64,000 bases of DNA from Punica granatum (GCF_007655135.1 NC_045134.1:9506982-9570981), one strand, 5' to 3'; positions 1-12,761 are shown, numbered from the stretch's first letter. Translations and numbers: made by a program. The notes: generated by a model from the sequence alone, not told the origin.

Positions 1-1228
1 CTATAAGGAGAGTATGCAGAATTCATTCTTATTTTATAAAATATTTGAATCTTAAGCGTCAATTTAGCGCTTAAACTCATGCTCGTGCAAACACTGCATT
101 AGTATACAACTCCTTTAAAAGATCTGACATCGCGGAGCTCGTCTTGTGACCGATACTAAAATCCTTTGTTTGGGTGAATCACTAAAGCCCTTTCAATTGA
201 TCGTATAAATATTTTAAGAGCATCGAAGTCTTTTTTTTTTCCCCCCCTCTTTTCTCCTTTTCCATTTTTAGCGACAGCACTTCAATTTATTCAATTATGT
301 ATATATACACAGTTCTGATTATGCATAATGGTGGTTGGGACGGGAGGACTTTGGTTGGGAAGCCAGATCTTGAATAATAATTAACGCACGTGAGGGAGTG
401 ATGAGTTCGAGATAGAGACAGGCACACAACTAATGCCTTACACATGTCATTCTTGGGCTGTGCGGGCCCCCAAATTTTGACGTCCACTGCCTCTGTCTTT
501 TTCATTTCAACATTCTTCTTTGGCGCAGCCACTCTCTTTTTCTTTTATTTACTAGAGGATTTTCAAAATAAACATGCCCCGCTACTTGAGGAGAATTTTC
601 TTTTTGAGGACGCATGGGCTTACGTTCATGTTTGCTTGCAATACTACAAATTACCTTCCATTTTTCTTTTATGTATAGCGTGATATCTAAAATTTTAATA
701 AACATCGACTATCCAAATTAGAGCTGAATCAGCTCGCTAGATAGTAACATAGCGTTTAGTAATGAAGTTAAGTTAGATCGATTTGAGGAGATGAAAACAA
801 AAGTAGTTGGAAAAAGTATATGAGAAAATTTGAAAAAGAAGTAAAAAAATAATAATTGTGTTGTTAAATTTATGAAAAAGAATTGAAATTGAGGAAAAGT
901 AATGAATAGTTGAGAGAATTTAGTATTAAAAAATTATTTGTAATAATAGACAAGAAAAAATATGAGGGAGAATTTGAAGAAAATGATAAAAAAAATAATG
1001 ATTGCGTTGTTCAATTGAGGGAAAATAAGCTCGAGTTAAGTTAAATAAAATTAAATTTTATTTCCAAACATAGCAGTACTTTTTGTAGATTTTTTTCATT
1101 TTTAATAAAAGAATGCGTGCTCTTTTTATAAGAAGAATGATGTTTGGGAATAATGGACTCAATTTGGCTCAAAATACGTATCAATAGTTACCTATGGTTT
1201 GTGATATACTATATAAGTTTTTTTGAGC
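1..1228. other. Gene-free AT-rich DNA
   Basis: No supportable gene. Short open frames near 287-705 overlap on both strands, have no recognisable domain and no splice context. The 730-1080 part is A-rich with repeated GAAAA/AAATTG words, like a decayed MITE, but I cannot define its ends. Confidence 0.6.
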
Positions 1229-1236
1229 CTAGAAGA

Positions 1237-2336
1237 TAGGGCTGGCAATATTTCACACGACACGATAACACGACACGGATATGACACGGAATTAAACGGG
1301 TTTGGGTTGGACATTTTTTATAATCAGTCTAAACGGGTTCAACCCGTTTAAACACTGTTAATAAACGTGTCTTATCGGTTTGAACCCGCGTAACCCGATT
1401 ATACACGATTAAAACTGTTTATTTAGACATGTTTAATCGTGTCACTATAACCATGTAACCAATTAACTCGTTTATGTATTTGAATTTACCAAAATATACT
1501 TATATAATCCTAACTTTCTAAGTCCCTAACCTAATTTCCTTTCCTTTCTTTCACCCAATCCAATACAGCACAACCGCACTTCCACTTCTATATATACTTC
1601 TCTACTACCCTCCCTCATATCTCATCTACGATTTGATTTCCTTCTTCTCATCCATCAATGGTGAAGTTCTGCTTCTTCGCTCTCATTACTCTCCTCTCCG
1701 TGCACCTCGCATTGTCCGCAGATCCGCCTCAGATCTCGCCCTCCCTTGCTCCCAAACTCGCCGCGACTCCATTCCCACCATCTCCCCTTCGAAGCCCACC
1801 ACCTTGTTGGCTCCCGCTCCAGTCAATGCGCTTCATGGCTCGATCTCATCCTCGCCGTCGCTGCCTCCCTAGGATGCGGCTCTTGCCTCTTCCCCGTCCA
1901 CATCCCCCTCCCCTCTATCTCAATCTCCGTGTTAACGTGTAAACATGTCGTGTTAACGTGTAAACATGTCGTGTTAACGTGTTCGGGTAAACAAGTTAAT
2001 CAGATAAACATGTCGTGTTAACGTGGTCGGGTAAACAAGTTAATCAGATAAACATGTCGTGTTAATGTATCAGGGTAACTGAGTTGATTGGATAAACAAG
2101 TTGTGTTAACGTATCCGGATAACGTTTATAATTGTGTCGTATATACGTGTACTTATTATGACACGTTTCGATAAACGTGTATAAACGGGTTGACACGGAT
2201 ATAAACGTGTCGTGTATGAGTTTCCAAAACCTGACACGTTTAATAATCGTGTCGTGTACGGGTTATGACTTCGATGACACGAACTCATTTAGACATGATA
2301 CGTATAAACACGACACGACACGAATTGCCACCCCTA
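1237..2336. mobile_element. Non-autonomous hAT element (copy 1) with captured gene fragment
   Basis: The ends are imperfect terminal inverted repeats: TAGGGCTGGCAAT on the left and ATTGCCACCCCTA on the right. They are flanked by a likely 8-bp target-site duplication, CTAGAAGA at 1229-1236 and CTAAAAGA at 2337-2344 (7 of 8 match). TIR sequence and 8-bp duplication are typical of the hAT superfamily. Subterminal DNA is packed with CGTGT/ACACG and AAACGGGTT words in both orientations, typical of transposase-binding repeats. There is no transposase. The middle, roughly 1500-1930, is non-repetitive and holds a gene-derived segment. A second member lies at 56486-57518. Confidence 0.8.
1658..1942 (+). 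pseudogene. Captured arabinogalactan-protein-like fragment inside hAT copy 1
   Basis: The ATG at 1658 is preceded by a TATA-like stretch (near 1590) and a pyrimidine-rich leader, as in a real gene. It opens a classic secretion signal (MVKFCFFALITLLSVHLALS, about 20 residues) followed by a Pro/Ser/Ala/Thr-rich mature region beginning ADPPQISPS, the composition of arabinogalactan proteins. After about 40 residues the frame departs from the Pro/Ser/Thr pattern retained in the other copy (56894-57166), implying an indel. The frame then runs into the transposon's CGTGTTAACGTG repeats and stops at 1942. I read it as a gene fragment carried by the transposon and now frameshifted. Whether it is transcribed cannot be told from sequence. 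Confidence 0.55.
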
Positions 2337-2420
2337 CTAAAAGAGAAGGAGCACACTTTCACTTAAAAGTTGAACATATTGGAAGGAGTACATACTTCCG
2401 CTGATCTTTTTACATTTTAA

Positions 2421-3040
2421 AAGAAAAAAGTACAAAAAACTAATTGTAATTTGGGATCGGGACAAATTGCACCTTATCTTTATGTTAGGGACAATTAGTC
2501 CTCCTATGGTGTACTCAGTTAGCCATAGGGATTACGACGTTAATTGTTTTTCCATTTTAGTTCTCAATCTTTAGCTTTTTAATTATTTTGGTTCTAAATC
2601 TTTTTTCTTTTATAATTCATATCCTCAACTTTTCATTTTTTTCATTTTAGTCCTAAAAAGATAATTGATAATGAAGGAGGGCCCGCCACCGAGGTCGCTG
2701 ACGTCCTTCGTGGATACCAGTGACCACGGTGGAGGGGTTGGGGCCGCCATTCGAATCGATCGAGAACTCTGGCAACCCAAAACCCTCCTTCTCTTTTAAT
2801 TTTCTTTCTAGGATTAAAATGAAAAAAAAATGAAAGTTGAGGATGAGAATGATAAAAGAAAAAAGATTTAGAGCTAAAATTATTAAAATGCTAAAGATTG
2901 AGGGCTAAAAATGAAAAAAAAAGTCTTAACATCCTATGATTGACGAAGTACACCACAGTGACGCTAATTATTTTTAACAAAAATACATTGTACAATTTGT
3001 TCCGATCTCAAGGCACAATGAGATTTTTGTACTTTTCTCA
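2421..3040. repeat. Foldback (long inverted repeat) element, about 620 bp
   Basis: The left end (AAGAAAAAAGTACAAAAA, 2421 on) is the reverse complement of the right end (TTTTTGTACTTTTCT, about 3024-3038). Complementarity continues through GATCGGGACAAATTG / CAATTTGTTCCGATC and through the CTCAATCTTTAGC / GCTAAAGATTGAG arms. A GC-rich core at about 2680-2770 (CCGCCACCGAGGTCGC) lies between the arms. There is no coding capacity. It is a MITE-like or foldback transposon of undetermined superfamily. Confidence 0.75.
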
Positions 3041-3791
3041 ATATTCCCCTTTTTTTTGGTAATTTTTCACTAATTTCCTTTACGAGACAATATGCCATTA
3101 ATTTCAAAATTCAAACTCTGTCTCACCTCATAACGGGGAAAAAAAAAAATCGGTCTCACTCTCACCTTTAAGAATTGACACGTACCTTAACATTCGTCTT
3201 AGAAACTGATTTCAACATGGATAAACTCTCAAATACTGTTGAGTTAGGGAATTAACTAACATGAGGCTCATATATTACCCTGTCTTAATTATATATATAT
3301 ATATATATATATGTTTCTCGTGATATATATATACACGCGACATTTTTTCAATTATAAAGAAGACATATAGATTTAGTAATAGGAAAATTGAAAGCCTAAC
3401 AATGGAGTATATGTAGTCCTATTAACGAGAGTCGAATCTGAAACATTTTGATTAGTAGGTGAAGGCATATGTTATTGTACTACACCCATTTCTTTGTAAT
3501 TTTACATGTGTGATATATTTTTTTTCCTTTTTACATACTCATATCTTGAGCGTTAGCTTGTAACTTAACCTCATTCCTTTATATGACCTATTATCGACTC
3601 AGACATTACAATGTAATTAAGTTGGGTAAAACCTAGACACCTTCATTATGAATATACATATATATATATATATGTATGGATTTCAAAATTTTAGGTCATA
3701 AGGAGGTAATAATATATGAAAATTTTCATACATAATAATCGAACTTGAAATATTTTAATGTCAATTTTTCCTAGCATTATCTTAATAATTT

Positions 3792-3985
3792 TTTCTTTTT
3801 TTTTTGTGAACCCTGGTATGCAGAAATTCAATTGAACACTGATTAATTCAGTCGAGTTGAGTCGATCCACTAAGGGGTAACATTCTCCCAACATGGACAT
3901 TTTGCCTTAATAAGAACTCGAATGTGAGATCTTGTTTTAGCAGAATAAGCGCCGAACTGCTTGAAGCAACACATGTTGGTGCATT
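3792..3985 (-). mobile_element. tRNA-derived SINE relic, minus strand
   Basis: Read on the minus strand this has a pol III-like head (CAAGCAGTTCGGCGCTT as A box, CACATTCGAGTTC as B box), a body with the duplicated word TCGACTCAACTCGACTGAATTAAT, and a 3' A-rich tail (the run of T at 3792-3804 on the plus strand). This is the architecture of plant tRNA-related SINEs. Confidence 0.5.
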
Positions 3986-4319
3986 GTCTTAATAATTTCA
4001 CGTTTGAGATACTGTATACCTGCAGGAGCCTACACTTTTAGAACCTTATAATTTCACATTAATTTACAAATACACACGCGGGTATATGTCGGCATGTCTT
4101 ATACATTAAAATCTGCACACGCGAAATTAGTCAGACGATGAGGATCATATGTCTAAAAGGACCCGAGAAAAGTCATTATAGAACTAATCTAGCCAGACAA
4201 AGGACTGTCGAATATTACAAGGATTATTACATACAGGCAAAGCACAGCTTGTGAATCATCGAAATTCAAAACATTATTAATCAATATCACGTAAAAATTA
4301 ATATCATTTTTTTGTATCA

Positions 4320-4495
4320 TAGTATTCGAAAGTCCAACGAGCCCCGATCAATCCAGTTCGAGTCGAATCGGCTCACTATAAGGTTCAAATTCTTCCAACA
4401 TTGATTTTCTTCATTCATAAAACTCGAATCTAAAACCTTGATTAAAGGAAATAAATACTGAATCACTTGAACCAATTATGTTGGTTAATATCATT
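4320..4495 (-). mobile_element. Second diverged SINE relic of the same family
   Basis: It shares with the element at 3792-3985 the body words (CCAGTTCGAGTCGAATCGGCTCACTA near 4353, TTCTTCCAACATTGA near 4390) and the AAACTCGAATCTAAAACCTTG B-box region, in the same orientation. It is more decayed and lacks a clear A tail. Confidence 0.4.
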
Positions 4496-7400
4496 TACTA
4501 TATGTATTCATATATTGACAATATTCTGCATATTCGATGTGTTGACTACACACTTCCCGTCTTGTGATAGATATACAATTCTCGGAATTTAATTAAGCAG
4601 AAAATATCAATTAATTAATTATTTAAATATCTTTGTTTGTTTCGGAATGTTGCTTTCCAAGACAAAGATTAAAATCATTAAATCAGAAAAGACGGCCTCC
4701 AATTCTGATTATTCCCTGAACCCAAGTTGCCTCGGAAATAGATCACGTCTTTTTTCTGATCTGTTTTAATTTGACTTTGCTAGACAATTGAGTTGTTGGA
4801 AGATTAATTAACCTCCGATTATGAGGGCTCCCCTTTCTTTCAGCAAAAGTTAAATTATAGTTTGTGATCAATGAAAAAAAAATATAGATAATATCAATTC
4901 GACAGCTAACTTTTTTTTTTTTATGTAACCAGGTATCGAGAAGTTTAACAGATCTGACTAGTTAATTTCGAGTCGGATGACTGATAAGAAGTAAAAAGAT
5001 TTTAGTATTGGTATTTTATCATTAAAAAAAAGGATTTTAGCTTTTGCATCCTTTAATAAAGTGTGTCAGATTGGCCCTTATCAATTAATTTTGCATGAAA
5101 ATAATTTACATAGTAACCCGAAATGTATATTTTTATCATTAATTTTCTTTTTAAAAATTTAGAACTGGTTTTATTTTTTCAAATTCGAAAGAGTATAAAA
5201 GATTTTGGAAAACATTGAAAAATAAAAATTACGGCAAAGGTCACGACTATGAAGCCCTACACCAACAGAACTGCCTAGGTATGTCTCCCCTCATCTCCCT
5301 CTTCACAATAGATTCACCAGCAAATTCAATGGGAGTGGTTCAACGCTGATTGCCAGCGGCTTTGGCAAGGTCGTCGGTGACCACAAAGACCATAAGTGAC
5401 TCAATAATATAGTGATGGTTAGCGTCAAGCCACTCCTATCGGATCCCTCTCATCTCACTTTGTTATTTATGAAAGAGAAGGAGATGGATCCATGACGAAG
5501 CCTTGGGGATTTGGCACCCCGCAATGGCCCAGGCGATGTGTCCAACCTGGGCCCCACTGCTCGGCCCTTTCCGCCAAATTTCTAAAGACATTCCGTCATT
5601 AAATCATTAGTTTTTTTAGCATTTGAAAAACAATTTTGGTACAAAATTGTGGGCACTAAGGGACGAGAGAAAATAAATAATAGTTTTCAAACTGAACGAA
5701 CAAAATCATTAATGGTCAAACTAAAACACTTTCTGAGAGTGGCTAAAATGATACAAAATAAGTGATACTTGCAAAGTAAGGATTAAAATGTCTTTACCTC
5801 TATTTCTGCATCTAGACGCTATACCTGCATATGTGTGGAATTATTACTTATGACTGAAATTAATATAATTAAAATTTTAAAAATACCAGCCTATTGAGTT
5901 TTTTTCTTTGTGAATAAATATAATATTGATATTGAGATAGGAAAAGTTATTAAAGTTTAGAAACCTTTTCATTTTCAAAAAAATTAATTGATAACTTATA
6001 AAATTATTATTAGATAACAAATGTATTATAATAAATTAATGTTAAGAGTTTTCCTAAATTTAAAAATTATTATTAGTTAATTCATATTTATGATTAATTA
6101 ATGTTAAGTTCAAATATAGTTGTACTGGTAAATATTTTAACTTCAAATTTACTAATTTGTAGTAATCTGAATATGAAATTTTTATTTCTTTCTTGTTTTC
6201 TATGTAATTAAAATTTTATTACTGATGTATTTAAATAATTTTTGAGAAAATAACTAAATTTTCACTCTGTTTCAAAAAACTTATTTTTAAATTTAACACA
6301 AATTTATTAGTTAGAATTTTTTGCAATCATTTAGCGAGTCTGAGACGACACTAGACACGATGGTCCCGTTGTATAGGGGTATGTGTAGGCAGGGTTTGGG
6401 GCGGCTGAATACTTTACAAATCCAAACCCTTTAGAAATGGCTCGTCTCCAAATCCTTACCAAACCCAATAAGAGTTTATAGAAAAAATCTCGAATCCTTC
6501 CCACTAAATTCACTTGTTTCCATTGGAGGCTTGTCTTTACCATTAATGCACTCATATTCATCATAAAAGAATATGAACAAAAGAGTGACGGTGTGATAGG
6601 GTGATAACTCAAGAAGATTGATTAGTGTTTAACCAATGAGGAGATGCCGGAATAGAAGAGTAATGTGAGTAAGGAGAGGACAAAGGAGGCAAAGAGAATA
6701 GAGAGAGGTGGAGAGGATAGAGGAAGCAATGATGATGGTGATAATTGATGTGTGAATTCTTAATTGAAGGGTAATTTATAAATTAACAAACAAATGGATG
6801 TATTTTGGTAATTTCAAGCTTAACAGGTTTGGAACAGGTTTTGACATCAAACACGAGATCGTTCCCAAACTATATAGGGTTTTCATGAAAAATCCCGAAA
6901 CTCTTTTATTACTCATTAGATCCGAGCAGGTTTAAAACCCATTTACAAAAACCCATGAACATCCCTACCGTTGTATGGTTGTGGCCTTTTCAGTGTATAT
7001 ACTTTAGAAGTATAATTAAACTTAATTAGACACGCAAGAATCGGCTATAGAAGTCTCAAAACATGAACTAGCATGACTTAAGTTTTGACGATATGGGTCG
7101 ATATATGGATCTTATTATATAATCATCTCAAAGATCCATACATGATTTGTTAAATTAACTAGGTAGGTAGGTACTTAATGGGAAAAAAAAACTAGGTAAG
7201 GAATTTTTCACAGAAAAAATTATTTAATTTATTTAATTCTTAATATTTGATAAATTTTAATGTAATTTATTTATTTGTGAATAGAGAAAAATTTTCATTT
7301 TTAAGGAAAATTTTAGATGCTGATTTGTGACTTTCAATTTTAAGATAATAACTAAATTTCCATAATTTGTTTAACAATAAATTAATCAAAAAATTGAGAA

Positions 7401-7914
7401 TATCTAATTCAAATTGAGAGAAAGAGGATGTAGCATATAGTGCAAGCCCTCGCATGGTAAATTTTGATCTGTGACTTTCAAGATAATAATTAAATGTCAT
7501 AATTTCATTACCAATTCATTAAATACAAAATTTGAAAAAAAATATATCAAATTGAGAGAAAGAAAATGTAGCATATTGGTGCACTCCTTTGCCTATTACC
7601 AAGAGGTTCCATATGCAATTTTAGTGTTAGGACTACTTAACTCATTTTATTAGCTAATAGAATTTCTGTTTCATTGTATTAGACTCATGTGTCTTTTTGT
7701 AAAAGAAAAAAGAAAAAAAACTCCTAAGTTTGCTTGGAACTATTTTTTGATAATTTTTGTATGTGTTTAAATAGACAATCAATCTAGGTAATAAAGAAAA
7801 AAAACATATATTATTGCATCAATTGAATCATATAAAAAAATGTTATTCTAAATTGTATAATATTGTATTTGTAATGAATAAAAAGGTTGTACAGTAAAAT
7901 TAAAAATTAAAAAA

Positions 7915-8098
7915 AAATCTGTAGCGAATCCTTCCGAAGATCTATCCCGTCGGAATTCTGAGGGTCTGTCCCGTGGGAAACATTTCCTATGCCCCCTTTT
8001 TCCGACTATCAATTTTCATCAGAAATTCCGTTAGAAATTAGTTTTCCTCGGAATTCCGGCGGATCCTTCCGTTGGAAATGGTGCAGTTTCTAATAGTG
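7915..8098. mobile_element. CACTA (En/Spm) transposon right terminus, remnant
   Basis: The segment ends in CTAATAGTG, the reverse complement of CACTATTAG, matching the CACTA terminal signature. It contains several diverged copies of a TTCCGNCGGAATT subterminal motif (CCTTCCGAAGATC, CCCGTCGGAATTC, CTCGGAATTCCGGCGG, CCTTCCGTTGGAAATGG). These are typical of plant CACTA ends. No left terminus or transposase is seen, so it is a truncated end. Confidence 0.6.
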
Positions 8099-9169
8099 TT
8101 CTATACAAACTCTTAATTATATTCTCTAATTATGGGATCCATATAAGAAATGCTATTAAAATCAATCTTCTAATTATATTCACCCCGATTTCTAATTATG
8201 GGGTTGGCGGTCGCGATCGAGGTCACCATGGCAGCCTGCCCCCTTCTCCCTTTCCCTCCGATTTTTTCTAAATTTTTTCTAGTTTTGTCAATTTCAAAAT
8301 AATTAATTATTTAATAATCTAGTGGGATCCACTCATCTCCTTCCCCCATTTAGTAAAATCCATTAAAATTAATGAAAAAATTGACGGAATGTTAGATTTG
8401 AGAAAGAAAGATGAATTGGTAATTTTAAGGGTCATTAAAAAAAAGTAAATATAACAAAAGCACAACACCGTGTGATTATAGTACTGTTTTACTCAGTCAC
8501 CCAAAAAAAGGTAGTCTTGTTTTACTGGATAGAATAAAGTCCGTGTAGAGAAATGGGCGAGTGTAGGAGCACGTCCTTCTCAAAAAGTAAGAGGTTTTAA
8601 ATTTAATTCAAAGAAATAAAACTTATCGTATCATTCATTTCGATTTTTTTTAATAGATTTATGAGGTTTCATTGTAATCTAAAAAGAATAAAATAAGAGA
8701 CACGTGCATTGTTATCATATTAATTATTATATCAGGGGAGATAAATCTAGTACCATTTGCGCGTATATAATTGGTTAGTACAATAATGATGATCTACATA
8801 GTGCGTATACCTATATTTACATAAAGAGTGTCATTTTCGGTCAGTGCCAATTTATTCAACATGGCGATCATGTAGTATCGTGTAGGGTCCTTGAAATTGG
8901 ATTTGGGTCTTTGCCCATTGCGAATGCTCTAACATTAGATTGCGTAATTTAATCAACAATAAATTTACAGGCCAAATTAATTCCTAATAAATTTCATTTT
9001 CCTTATTCGCATTAATTAGCCTACTCTAACATAATTAATTTTTCATATAATCGCCCATATTTAAAGTAGTTAATTTCAAAAATTTTAATTTTCTCGCTAT
9101 AAACCATCAACTTATTGCTCACTTTTTCCAAAATTCTTAATTCTTCTATCCATAAATTCAAAAAAAGAA
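8099..9169. other. Gene-free DNA
   Basis: AT-rich, with no coding or RNA gene recognised. A GC-rich patch at about 8200-8265 (GGTTGGCGGTCGCGATCGAGGTCACC) resembles the cores of the foldback elements at 2680 and 39050, so a decayed relative may lie here. Confidence 0.5.
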
Positions 9170-10137
9170 ATGCTAAATCATCTTAAAGTTGTGCCGATTA
9201 ATTCTCCCAACACTACTGATTTTCCTTATATTGCGGAGCAAGTTCGGAATCGACTCCCGGGCCGGCAGTCTCAACTTCTGTTGCAAGCCGGGAGAGTTGT
9301 TCTCATTAAATCCGTAATGGCAGCCATTCCTTCTTTGTCCTATGCAATGTAACTTGCTCCCTAAATCCATCACTTCATCGTTGGATAGATTAAATCGAGA
9401 TTTTCTTTGGGGTTCTACTACCGAGAAAAGGAAAAAGCATTTGGTTAATTGGGGAACTGTGACCCAACCGAAGGAGAGCGGTGGATTGGGAATTCCAAGA
9501 ATGAATCTTCGGAGCATCGCATGCCTCGTGGAGAGGGCTCTCGTGGACAGTAACCCCTGGGTACAACTACTGAAATCCAAACCTTGGCACCCCGCAACCT
9601 TTGAACAACTTTGGAAAGGATCTGCCAATTGGAAAGCATTTATTGGCAATGGGGCAAGAGTGAACTTTCGGAAAAATGATGTCTGGCTGGGAGATTGTCC
9701 ACTAAGGAAACGTATCTTGGGACCACTGCCTAGAATTGAAGAACAAAGGACTGTCCTGACAGTCATCTCAACTGCAAGAACGTGGGAGCTTGGCACCATC
9801 ATCCTCTTCCCTCCCCCCTCTTCTCCTCCAACGATTGCGAAGATCGACCAAGTCACCCTACTCCATCCTTCTAAACTGCACTGGGTGCCCGACTGAGACG
9901 CCCTGGTCGTGGATATGGAAAAGCTTAGCTATCCCCAAGATTCAGCGGTTCATTTGGCTCTGTTGCCATGAAAGGCTGCCGGCCAGATCTCTTTTAGCAG
10001 CTAGAAACCTCAACATTGATCCATCGTGTCCCATTTGTAATTCCCGGGACGAGACGATCCAGCATATTTTACGAAAAAAATATTTGCTTACCAACATTGA
10101 TCTCTTTTAATGAATCTTTGCTTACCGAAAAAAAATT
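9170..10137 (+). pseudogene. 5'-truncated LINE (non-LTR retrotransposon) ORF2 remnant
   Basis: Three consecutive frames together read as the C-terminal part of a plant L1-type ORF2. The first (9170-9349) has the post-RT thumb region (NRLPGRQSQLLLQAGRVVLI, then SVMAAIPSLSYAM). A one-base frameshift near 9342-9349 leads to the second (to about 9895), with the RDFLWG...KKHLVNWGTVTQPKESGGLG region. After a second shift (about 9850-9900) the third has the zinc-binding RT domain (zf-RVT): WSWIWKSLAIPKIQRFIWL, ERLPARSLL and CPICNSRDETIQHIL. The palm domain with the catalytic YADD motif is missing, so it is dead. The end, ATGAATCTTTGCTTACCGAAAAAAAA (to about 10137), resembles a LINE 3' end with its A tail. 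Confidence 0.85.
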
Positions 10138-10500
10138 ATCCTGACACTTACGGGTATTTAATAGCTCTTTGACATTTTGTAAACAATAGATTATATCATC
10201 TTTAAGTGTGATTTTTAAATTAGGAGAATTTTATATCATTGGACAACAGTGGGACCTCCTTTCCACGTTATGTAGCAGATTATATCAGCGGACCCATGTG
10301 ATTTCGTTTTAATGAATCTTTGCTTACCGAAAAAAATAATTCTCCCGACGCTTACGGGGTATTTAATAGCTCTTAATGAATCTTTGCTTACCGAAAAAAA
10401 TTCTCCTGATACTTACGGGTATTTAATAGCTTTTTGACATTATGTAAATGACAGATTATATCATTGTAGGTGTGATTTTTAAATTAGGAGAATTTTAAGA
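10105..10500 (+). repeat. Local direct repeats of the LINE 3' end
   Basis: The string TTAATGAATCTTTGCTTACC plus an A run occurs at about 10108, 10309 and 10374. After two of them comes a near-identical block of about 100 bp (CTTACGGGTATTTAATAGC, then GATTATATCAT, then GTGTGATTTTTAAATTAGG). This is either a local tandem duplication or several nested short LINE 3' tails. Confidence 0.7.
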
Positions 10501-12680
10501 TTGTTTATTAGTGTGATTTATCGTTCTCTTTGTTATGTCTAAATTTGTTTATTCTTTGTAATGTTCAATTAAACTAATTTTGTTCTTCTAATCATCCACT
10601 TTTATTTATCGAGTAAGTTGCCAAATTTTCTCTTCATTTCTCCACTTGACTTTTTTGGTGATTTTTCTAATAATTTTTACTTCTTCCTTCATGCAAGAAA
10701 GAAAAAAATTAATGAAAATGATTCAAATAAAATATTTGGGACAGTTTATTATAAAAAAAAATTAATTATTAATTTACATGTCAATTAAAATAAAATTTTA
10801 CTTTTACTTTTATTAATTTTTTTATACCGAAATGAATAGGTTTTAAAGGCCATATATAAATTTTTTGCTTTGGGCCTCCATTTCTCTTAGGCGCTCCCGT
10901 TTTCCTATTGAAGTACATAGAAAGTGAGACGGTCAGCCTTTAAATAGTACAAACGGGGGTCCTAAATACTATATATGTAATATCATTTATCGAAAAAAGG
11001 TACAACGCAATGACACACGTTTTCGTCTAATAACTAAGAGATTATTGATTTGATATTCGTGATGGGACTACTCATACATATTTATTAGTTATTAAAATTT
11101 CTATTTCATTACATTAAATTCGTGGATCTGCTTTGTAACTCTATAAATAATAGCATTTTATTTTTCCATGAAACGGAAGAATCAATTTCCTATGCTTATG
11201 GGGATTGTTGGTCCCCCAGGTAGCAAAAGACAAGAGACACCTGAAATTTGCGAAACATAAGCACCCATAAATCAAACTCAATTGATGGCCGTTTTAATTG
11301 ACCCCTACTGCCCTAGATGATTTCGGTTTCATATTAACTTTCTCTTGAGAAATTATGGATGATTATTTTTCACCTCCACGTGATAAGAATGAATTAATAA
11401 AGCTTCTGTTATAATAAAGCAAAATAACGTTACGACCCACATGCCATACTATTTATAATCTGATCCGCTGTATCTTTATTTTTTCTTTTTTCCTTTTTGA
11501 TACTCCATATCATGTAGGTAGCAAGAAAGCGACCATTTTCCGATCAACATCTTTTACTGTTTAAAATGATAAAAAAAAAATTCTAGGAGATGCACTTGTT
11601 GGGACACTGGAGGGGGAGTAACCTTTAATGCTTAATTTCTCGAAATTGCGAGAGTAATGTTTTTTATAATTTTATTGCACTGAAATAAATGATATATTTC
11701 CTTTTAAAAAAACTTTTCCTACGTATATCTACCGATGCGATGGGTTGTCTATGGTATATGAAAACAAGGTACAAATTCCATGCTTTGGCGCTAATTCCTT
11801 AAATTCCAAATTTGGATTATTGCCAATACTTCTACGCGGATTCCTTCTTTTGTAATATATGACGATATTGTTCTTTTCATCACCCGATTCTTTCATCCCT
11901 CCAGGGACATAGTACAAGGGCGTACGTTAAAGTTGAAATTGAGAATTTTCAAATTCGATTCTCATCAGCAACGCTTAACGCATTTTTTTTGTTTTCTCGT
12001 ATTCTATCATGTACTAGAGTCATGGATTTGATCCTTTATTACCGATAGAAAATAAAAAATTAAAAGTACGTATTATGTTACCAATTATTATATTTCATAA
12101 ATTTGGGTTGCCGGCCACCATTATCTGTCTTCCTTCTTCACTGGACGAATAAGTGAAACACAGATTCTTGGACAAAACTATCGCAAACTAAAAGGCTTTA
12201 ACAATAATCCGCTGGATCAAACCGGACGCGGACTGGTTCGAGCTGAAATGGATGGGTCAGTCAAGTTAACCGGGTATCCAATTTATGGACGACGACGGAT
12301 GTGCTACAGTCATACCCTGGTTGGTGAAGGAGATTATGAACATTCTATCACGAGTGATAAAAAAACATCCATAAATCTAGCAAATGATAAAAAGGAAGAT
12401 AAAATAAATGAACACCAAAATTAAACACGATATCGAGACCTCTGACTCGGAACGGATTGTAAATGTTACTATACCACGCTACTTCATTCTCAAATGATAT
12501 AAGGCAACAACTATTACACGCATTTACCAAAATATAATTGAATCTTGTAAGTTTAATAACATTAGAAGCTATAGTATTTGATTTGATAGTAGTTGAGTGA
12601 GAATTATATACAAATCCTATGGTCGCTTTCGCATAGAAAAGTATGTAAGCGCACTCCAAAGCATTTCTTCTGCCCCCTTT
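10501..12680. other. Gene-free upstream DNA of the first OSC
   Basis: AT-rich, with no coding frame showing family resemblance. The proximal part (about 12100-12680) would hold promoter elements of the OSC gene; apart from the TATA box I see no motif I would defend. Confidence 0.5.
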
Positions 12681-12684
12681 CGTC

Positions 12685-12692
12685 TATAAAAG
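12685..12692 (+). promoter_or_regulatory. TATA box of the OSC at 13249
   Basis: TATAAAAG in a GC-richer setting (CCCCCTTTCGTCTATAAAAGG). It lies about 35 bases upstream of a pyrimidine-rich stretch where plant transcripts usually start. It implies a leader of about 530 nt unless a leader intron is removed. Confidence 0.6.
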
Positions 12693-12753
12693 GACAGTCT
12701 TTCTTCTCCAAACTTCATTGCCTCAAGAGAGAAAACAAGTACGCACTTCCCTA

Positions 12754-12761
12754 ACTCTCTC

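Larger units (their letters stand above)
3041..7914. other. Gene-free AT-rich DNA with SINE relics
   Basis: No gene is supported. It contains a (TA)n run at about 3290-3312, two SINE-like relics (separate entries), and at about 6365-6975 a GT/CA-rich segment whose ends are weakly complementary (GGGGTATGTGTAGGCAGGGTTT versus AACCCATGAACATCCCTACC), possibly another decayed TIR element. The rest is simple AT-rich sequence. Confidence 0.5.

Noticed and set aside
287..705. Three overlapping small frames on both strands
   Set aside because: No family resemblance; mutual overlap on opposite strands in AT-rich DNA.
9173..9856. 227-codon frame on the minus strand
   Set aside because: Exact shadow of the LINE ORF2 remnant on the plus strand.
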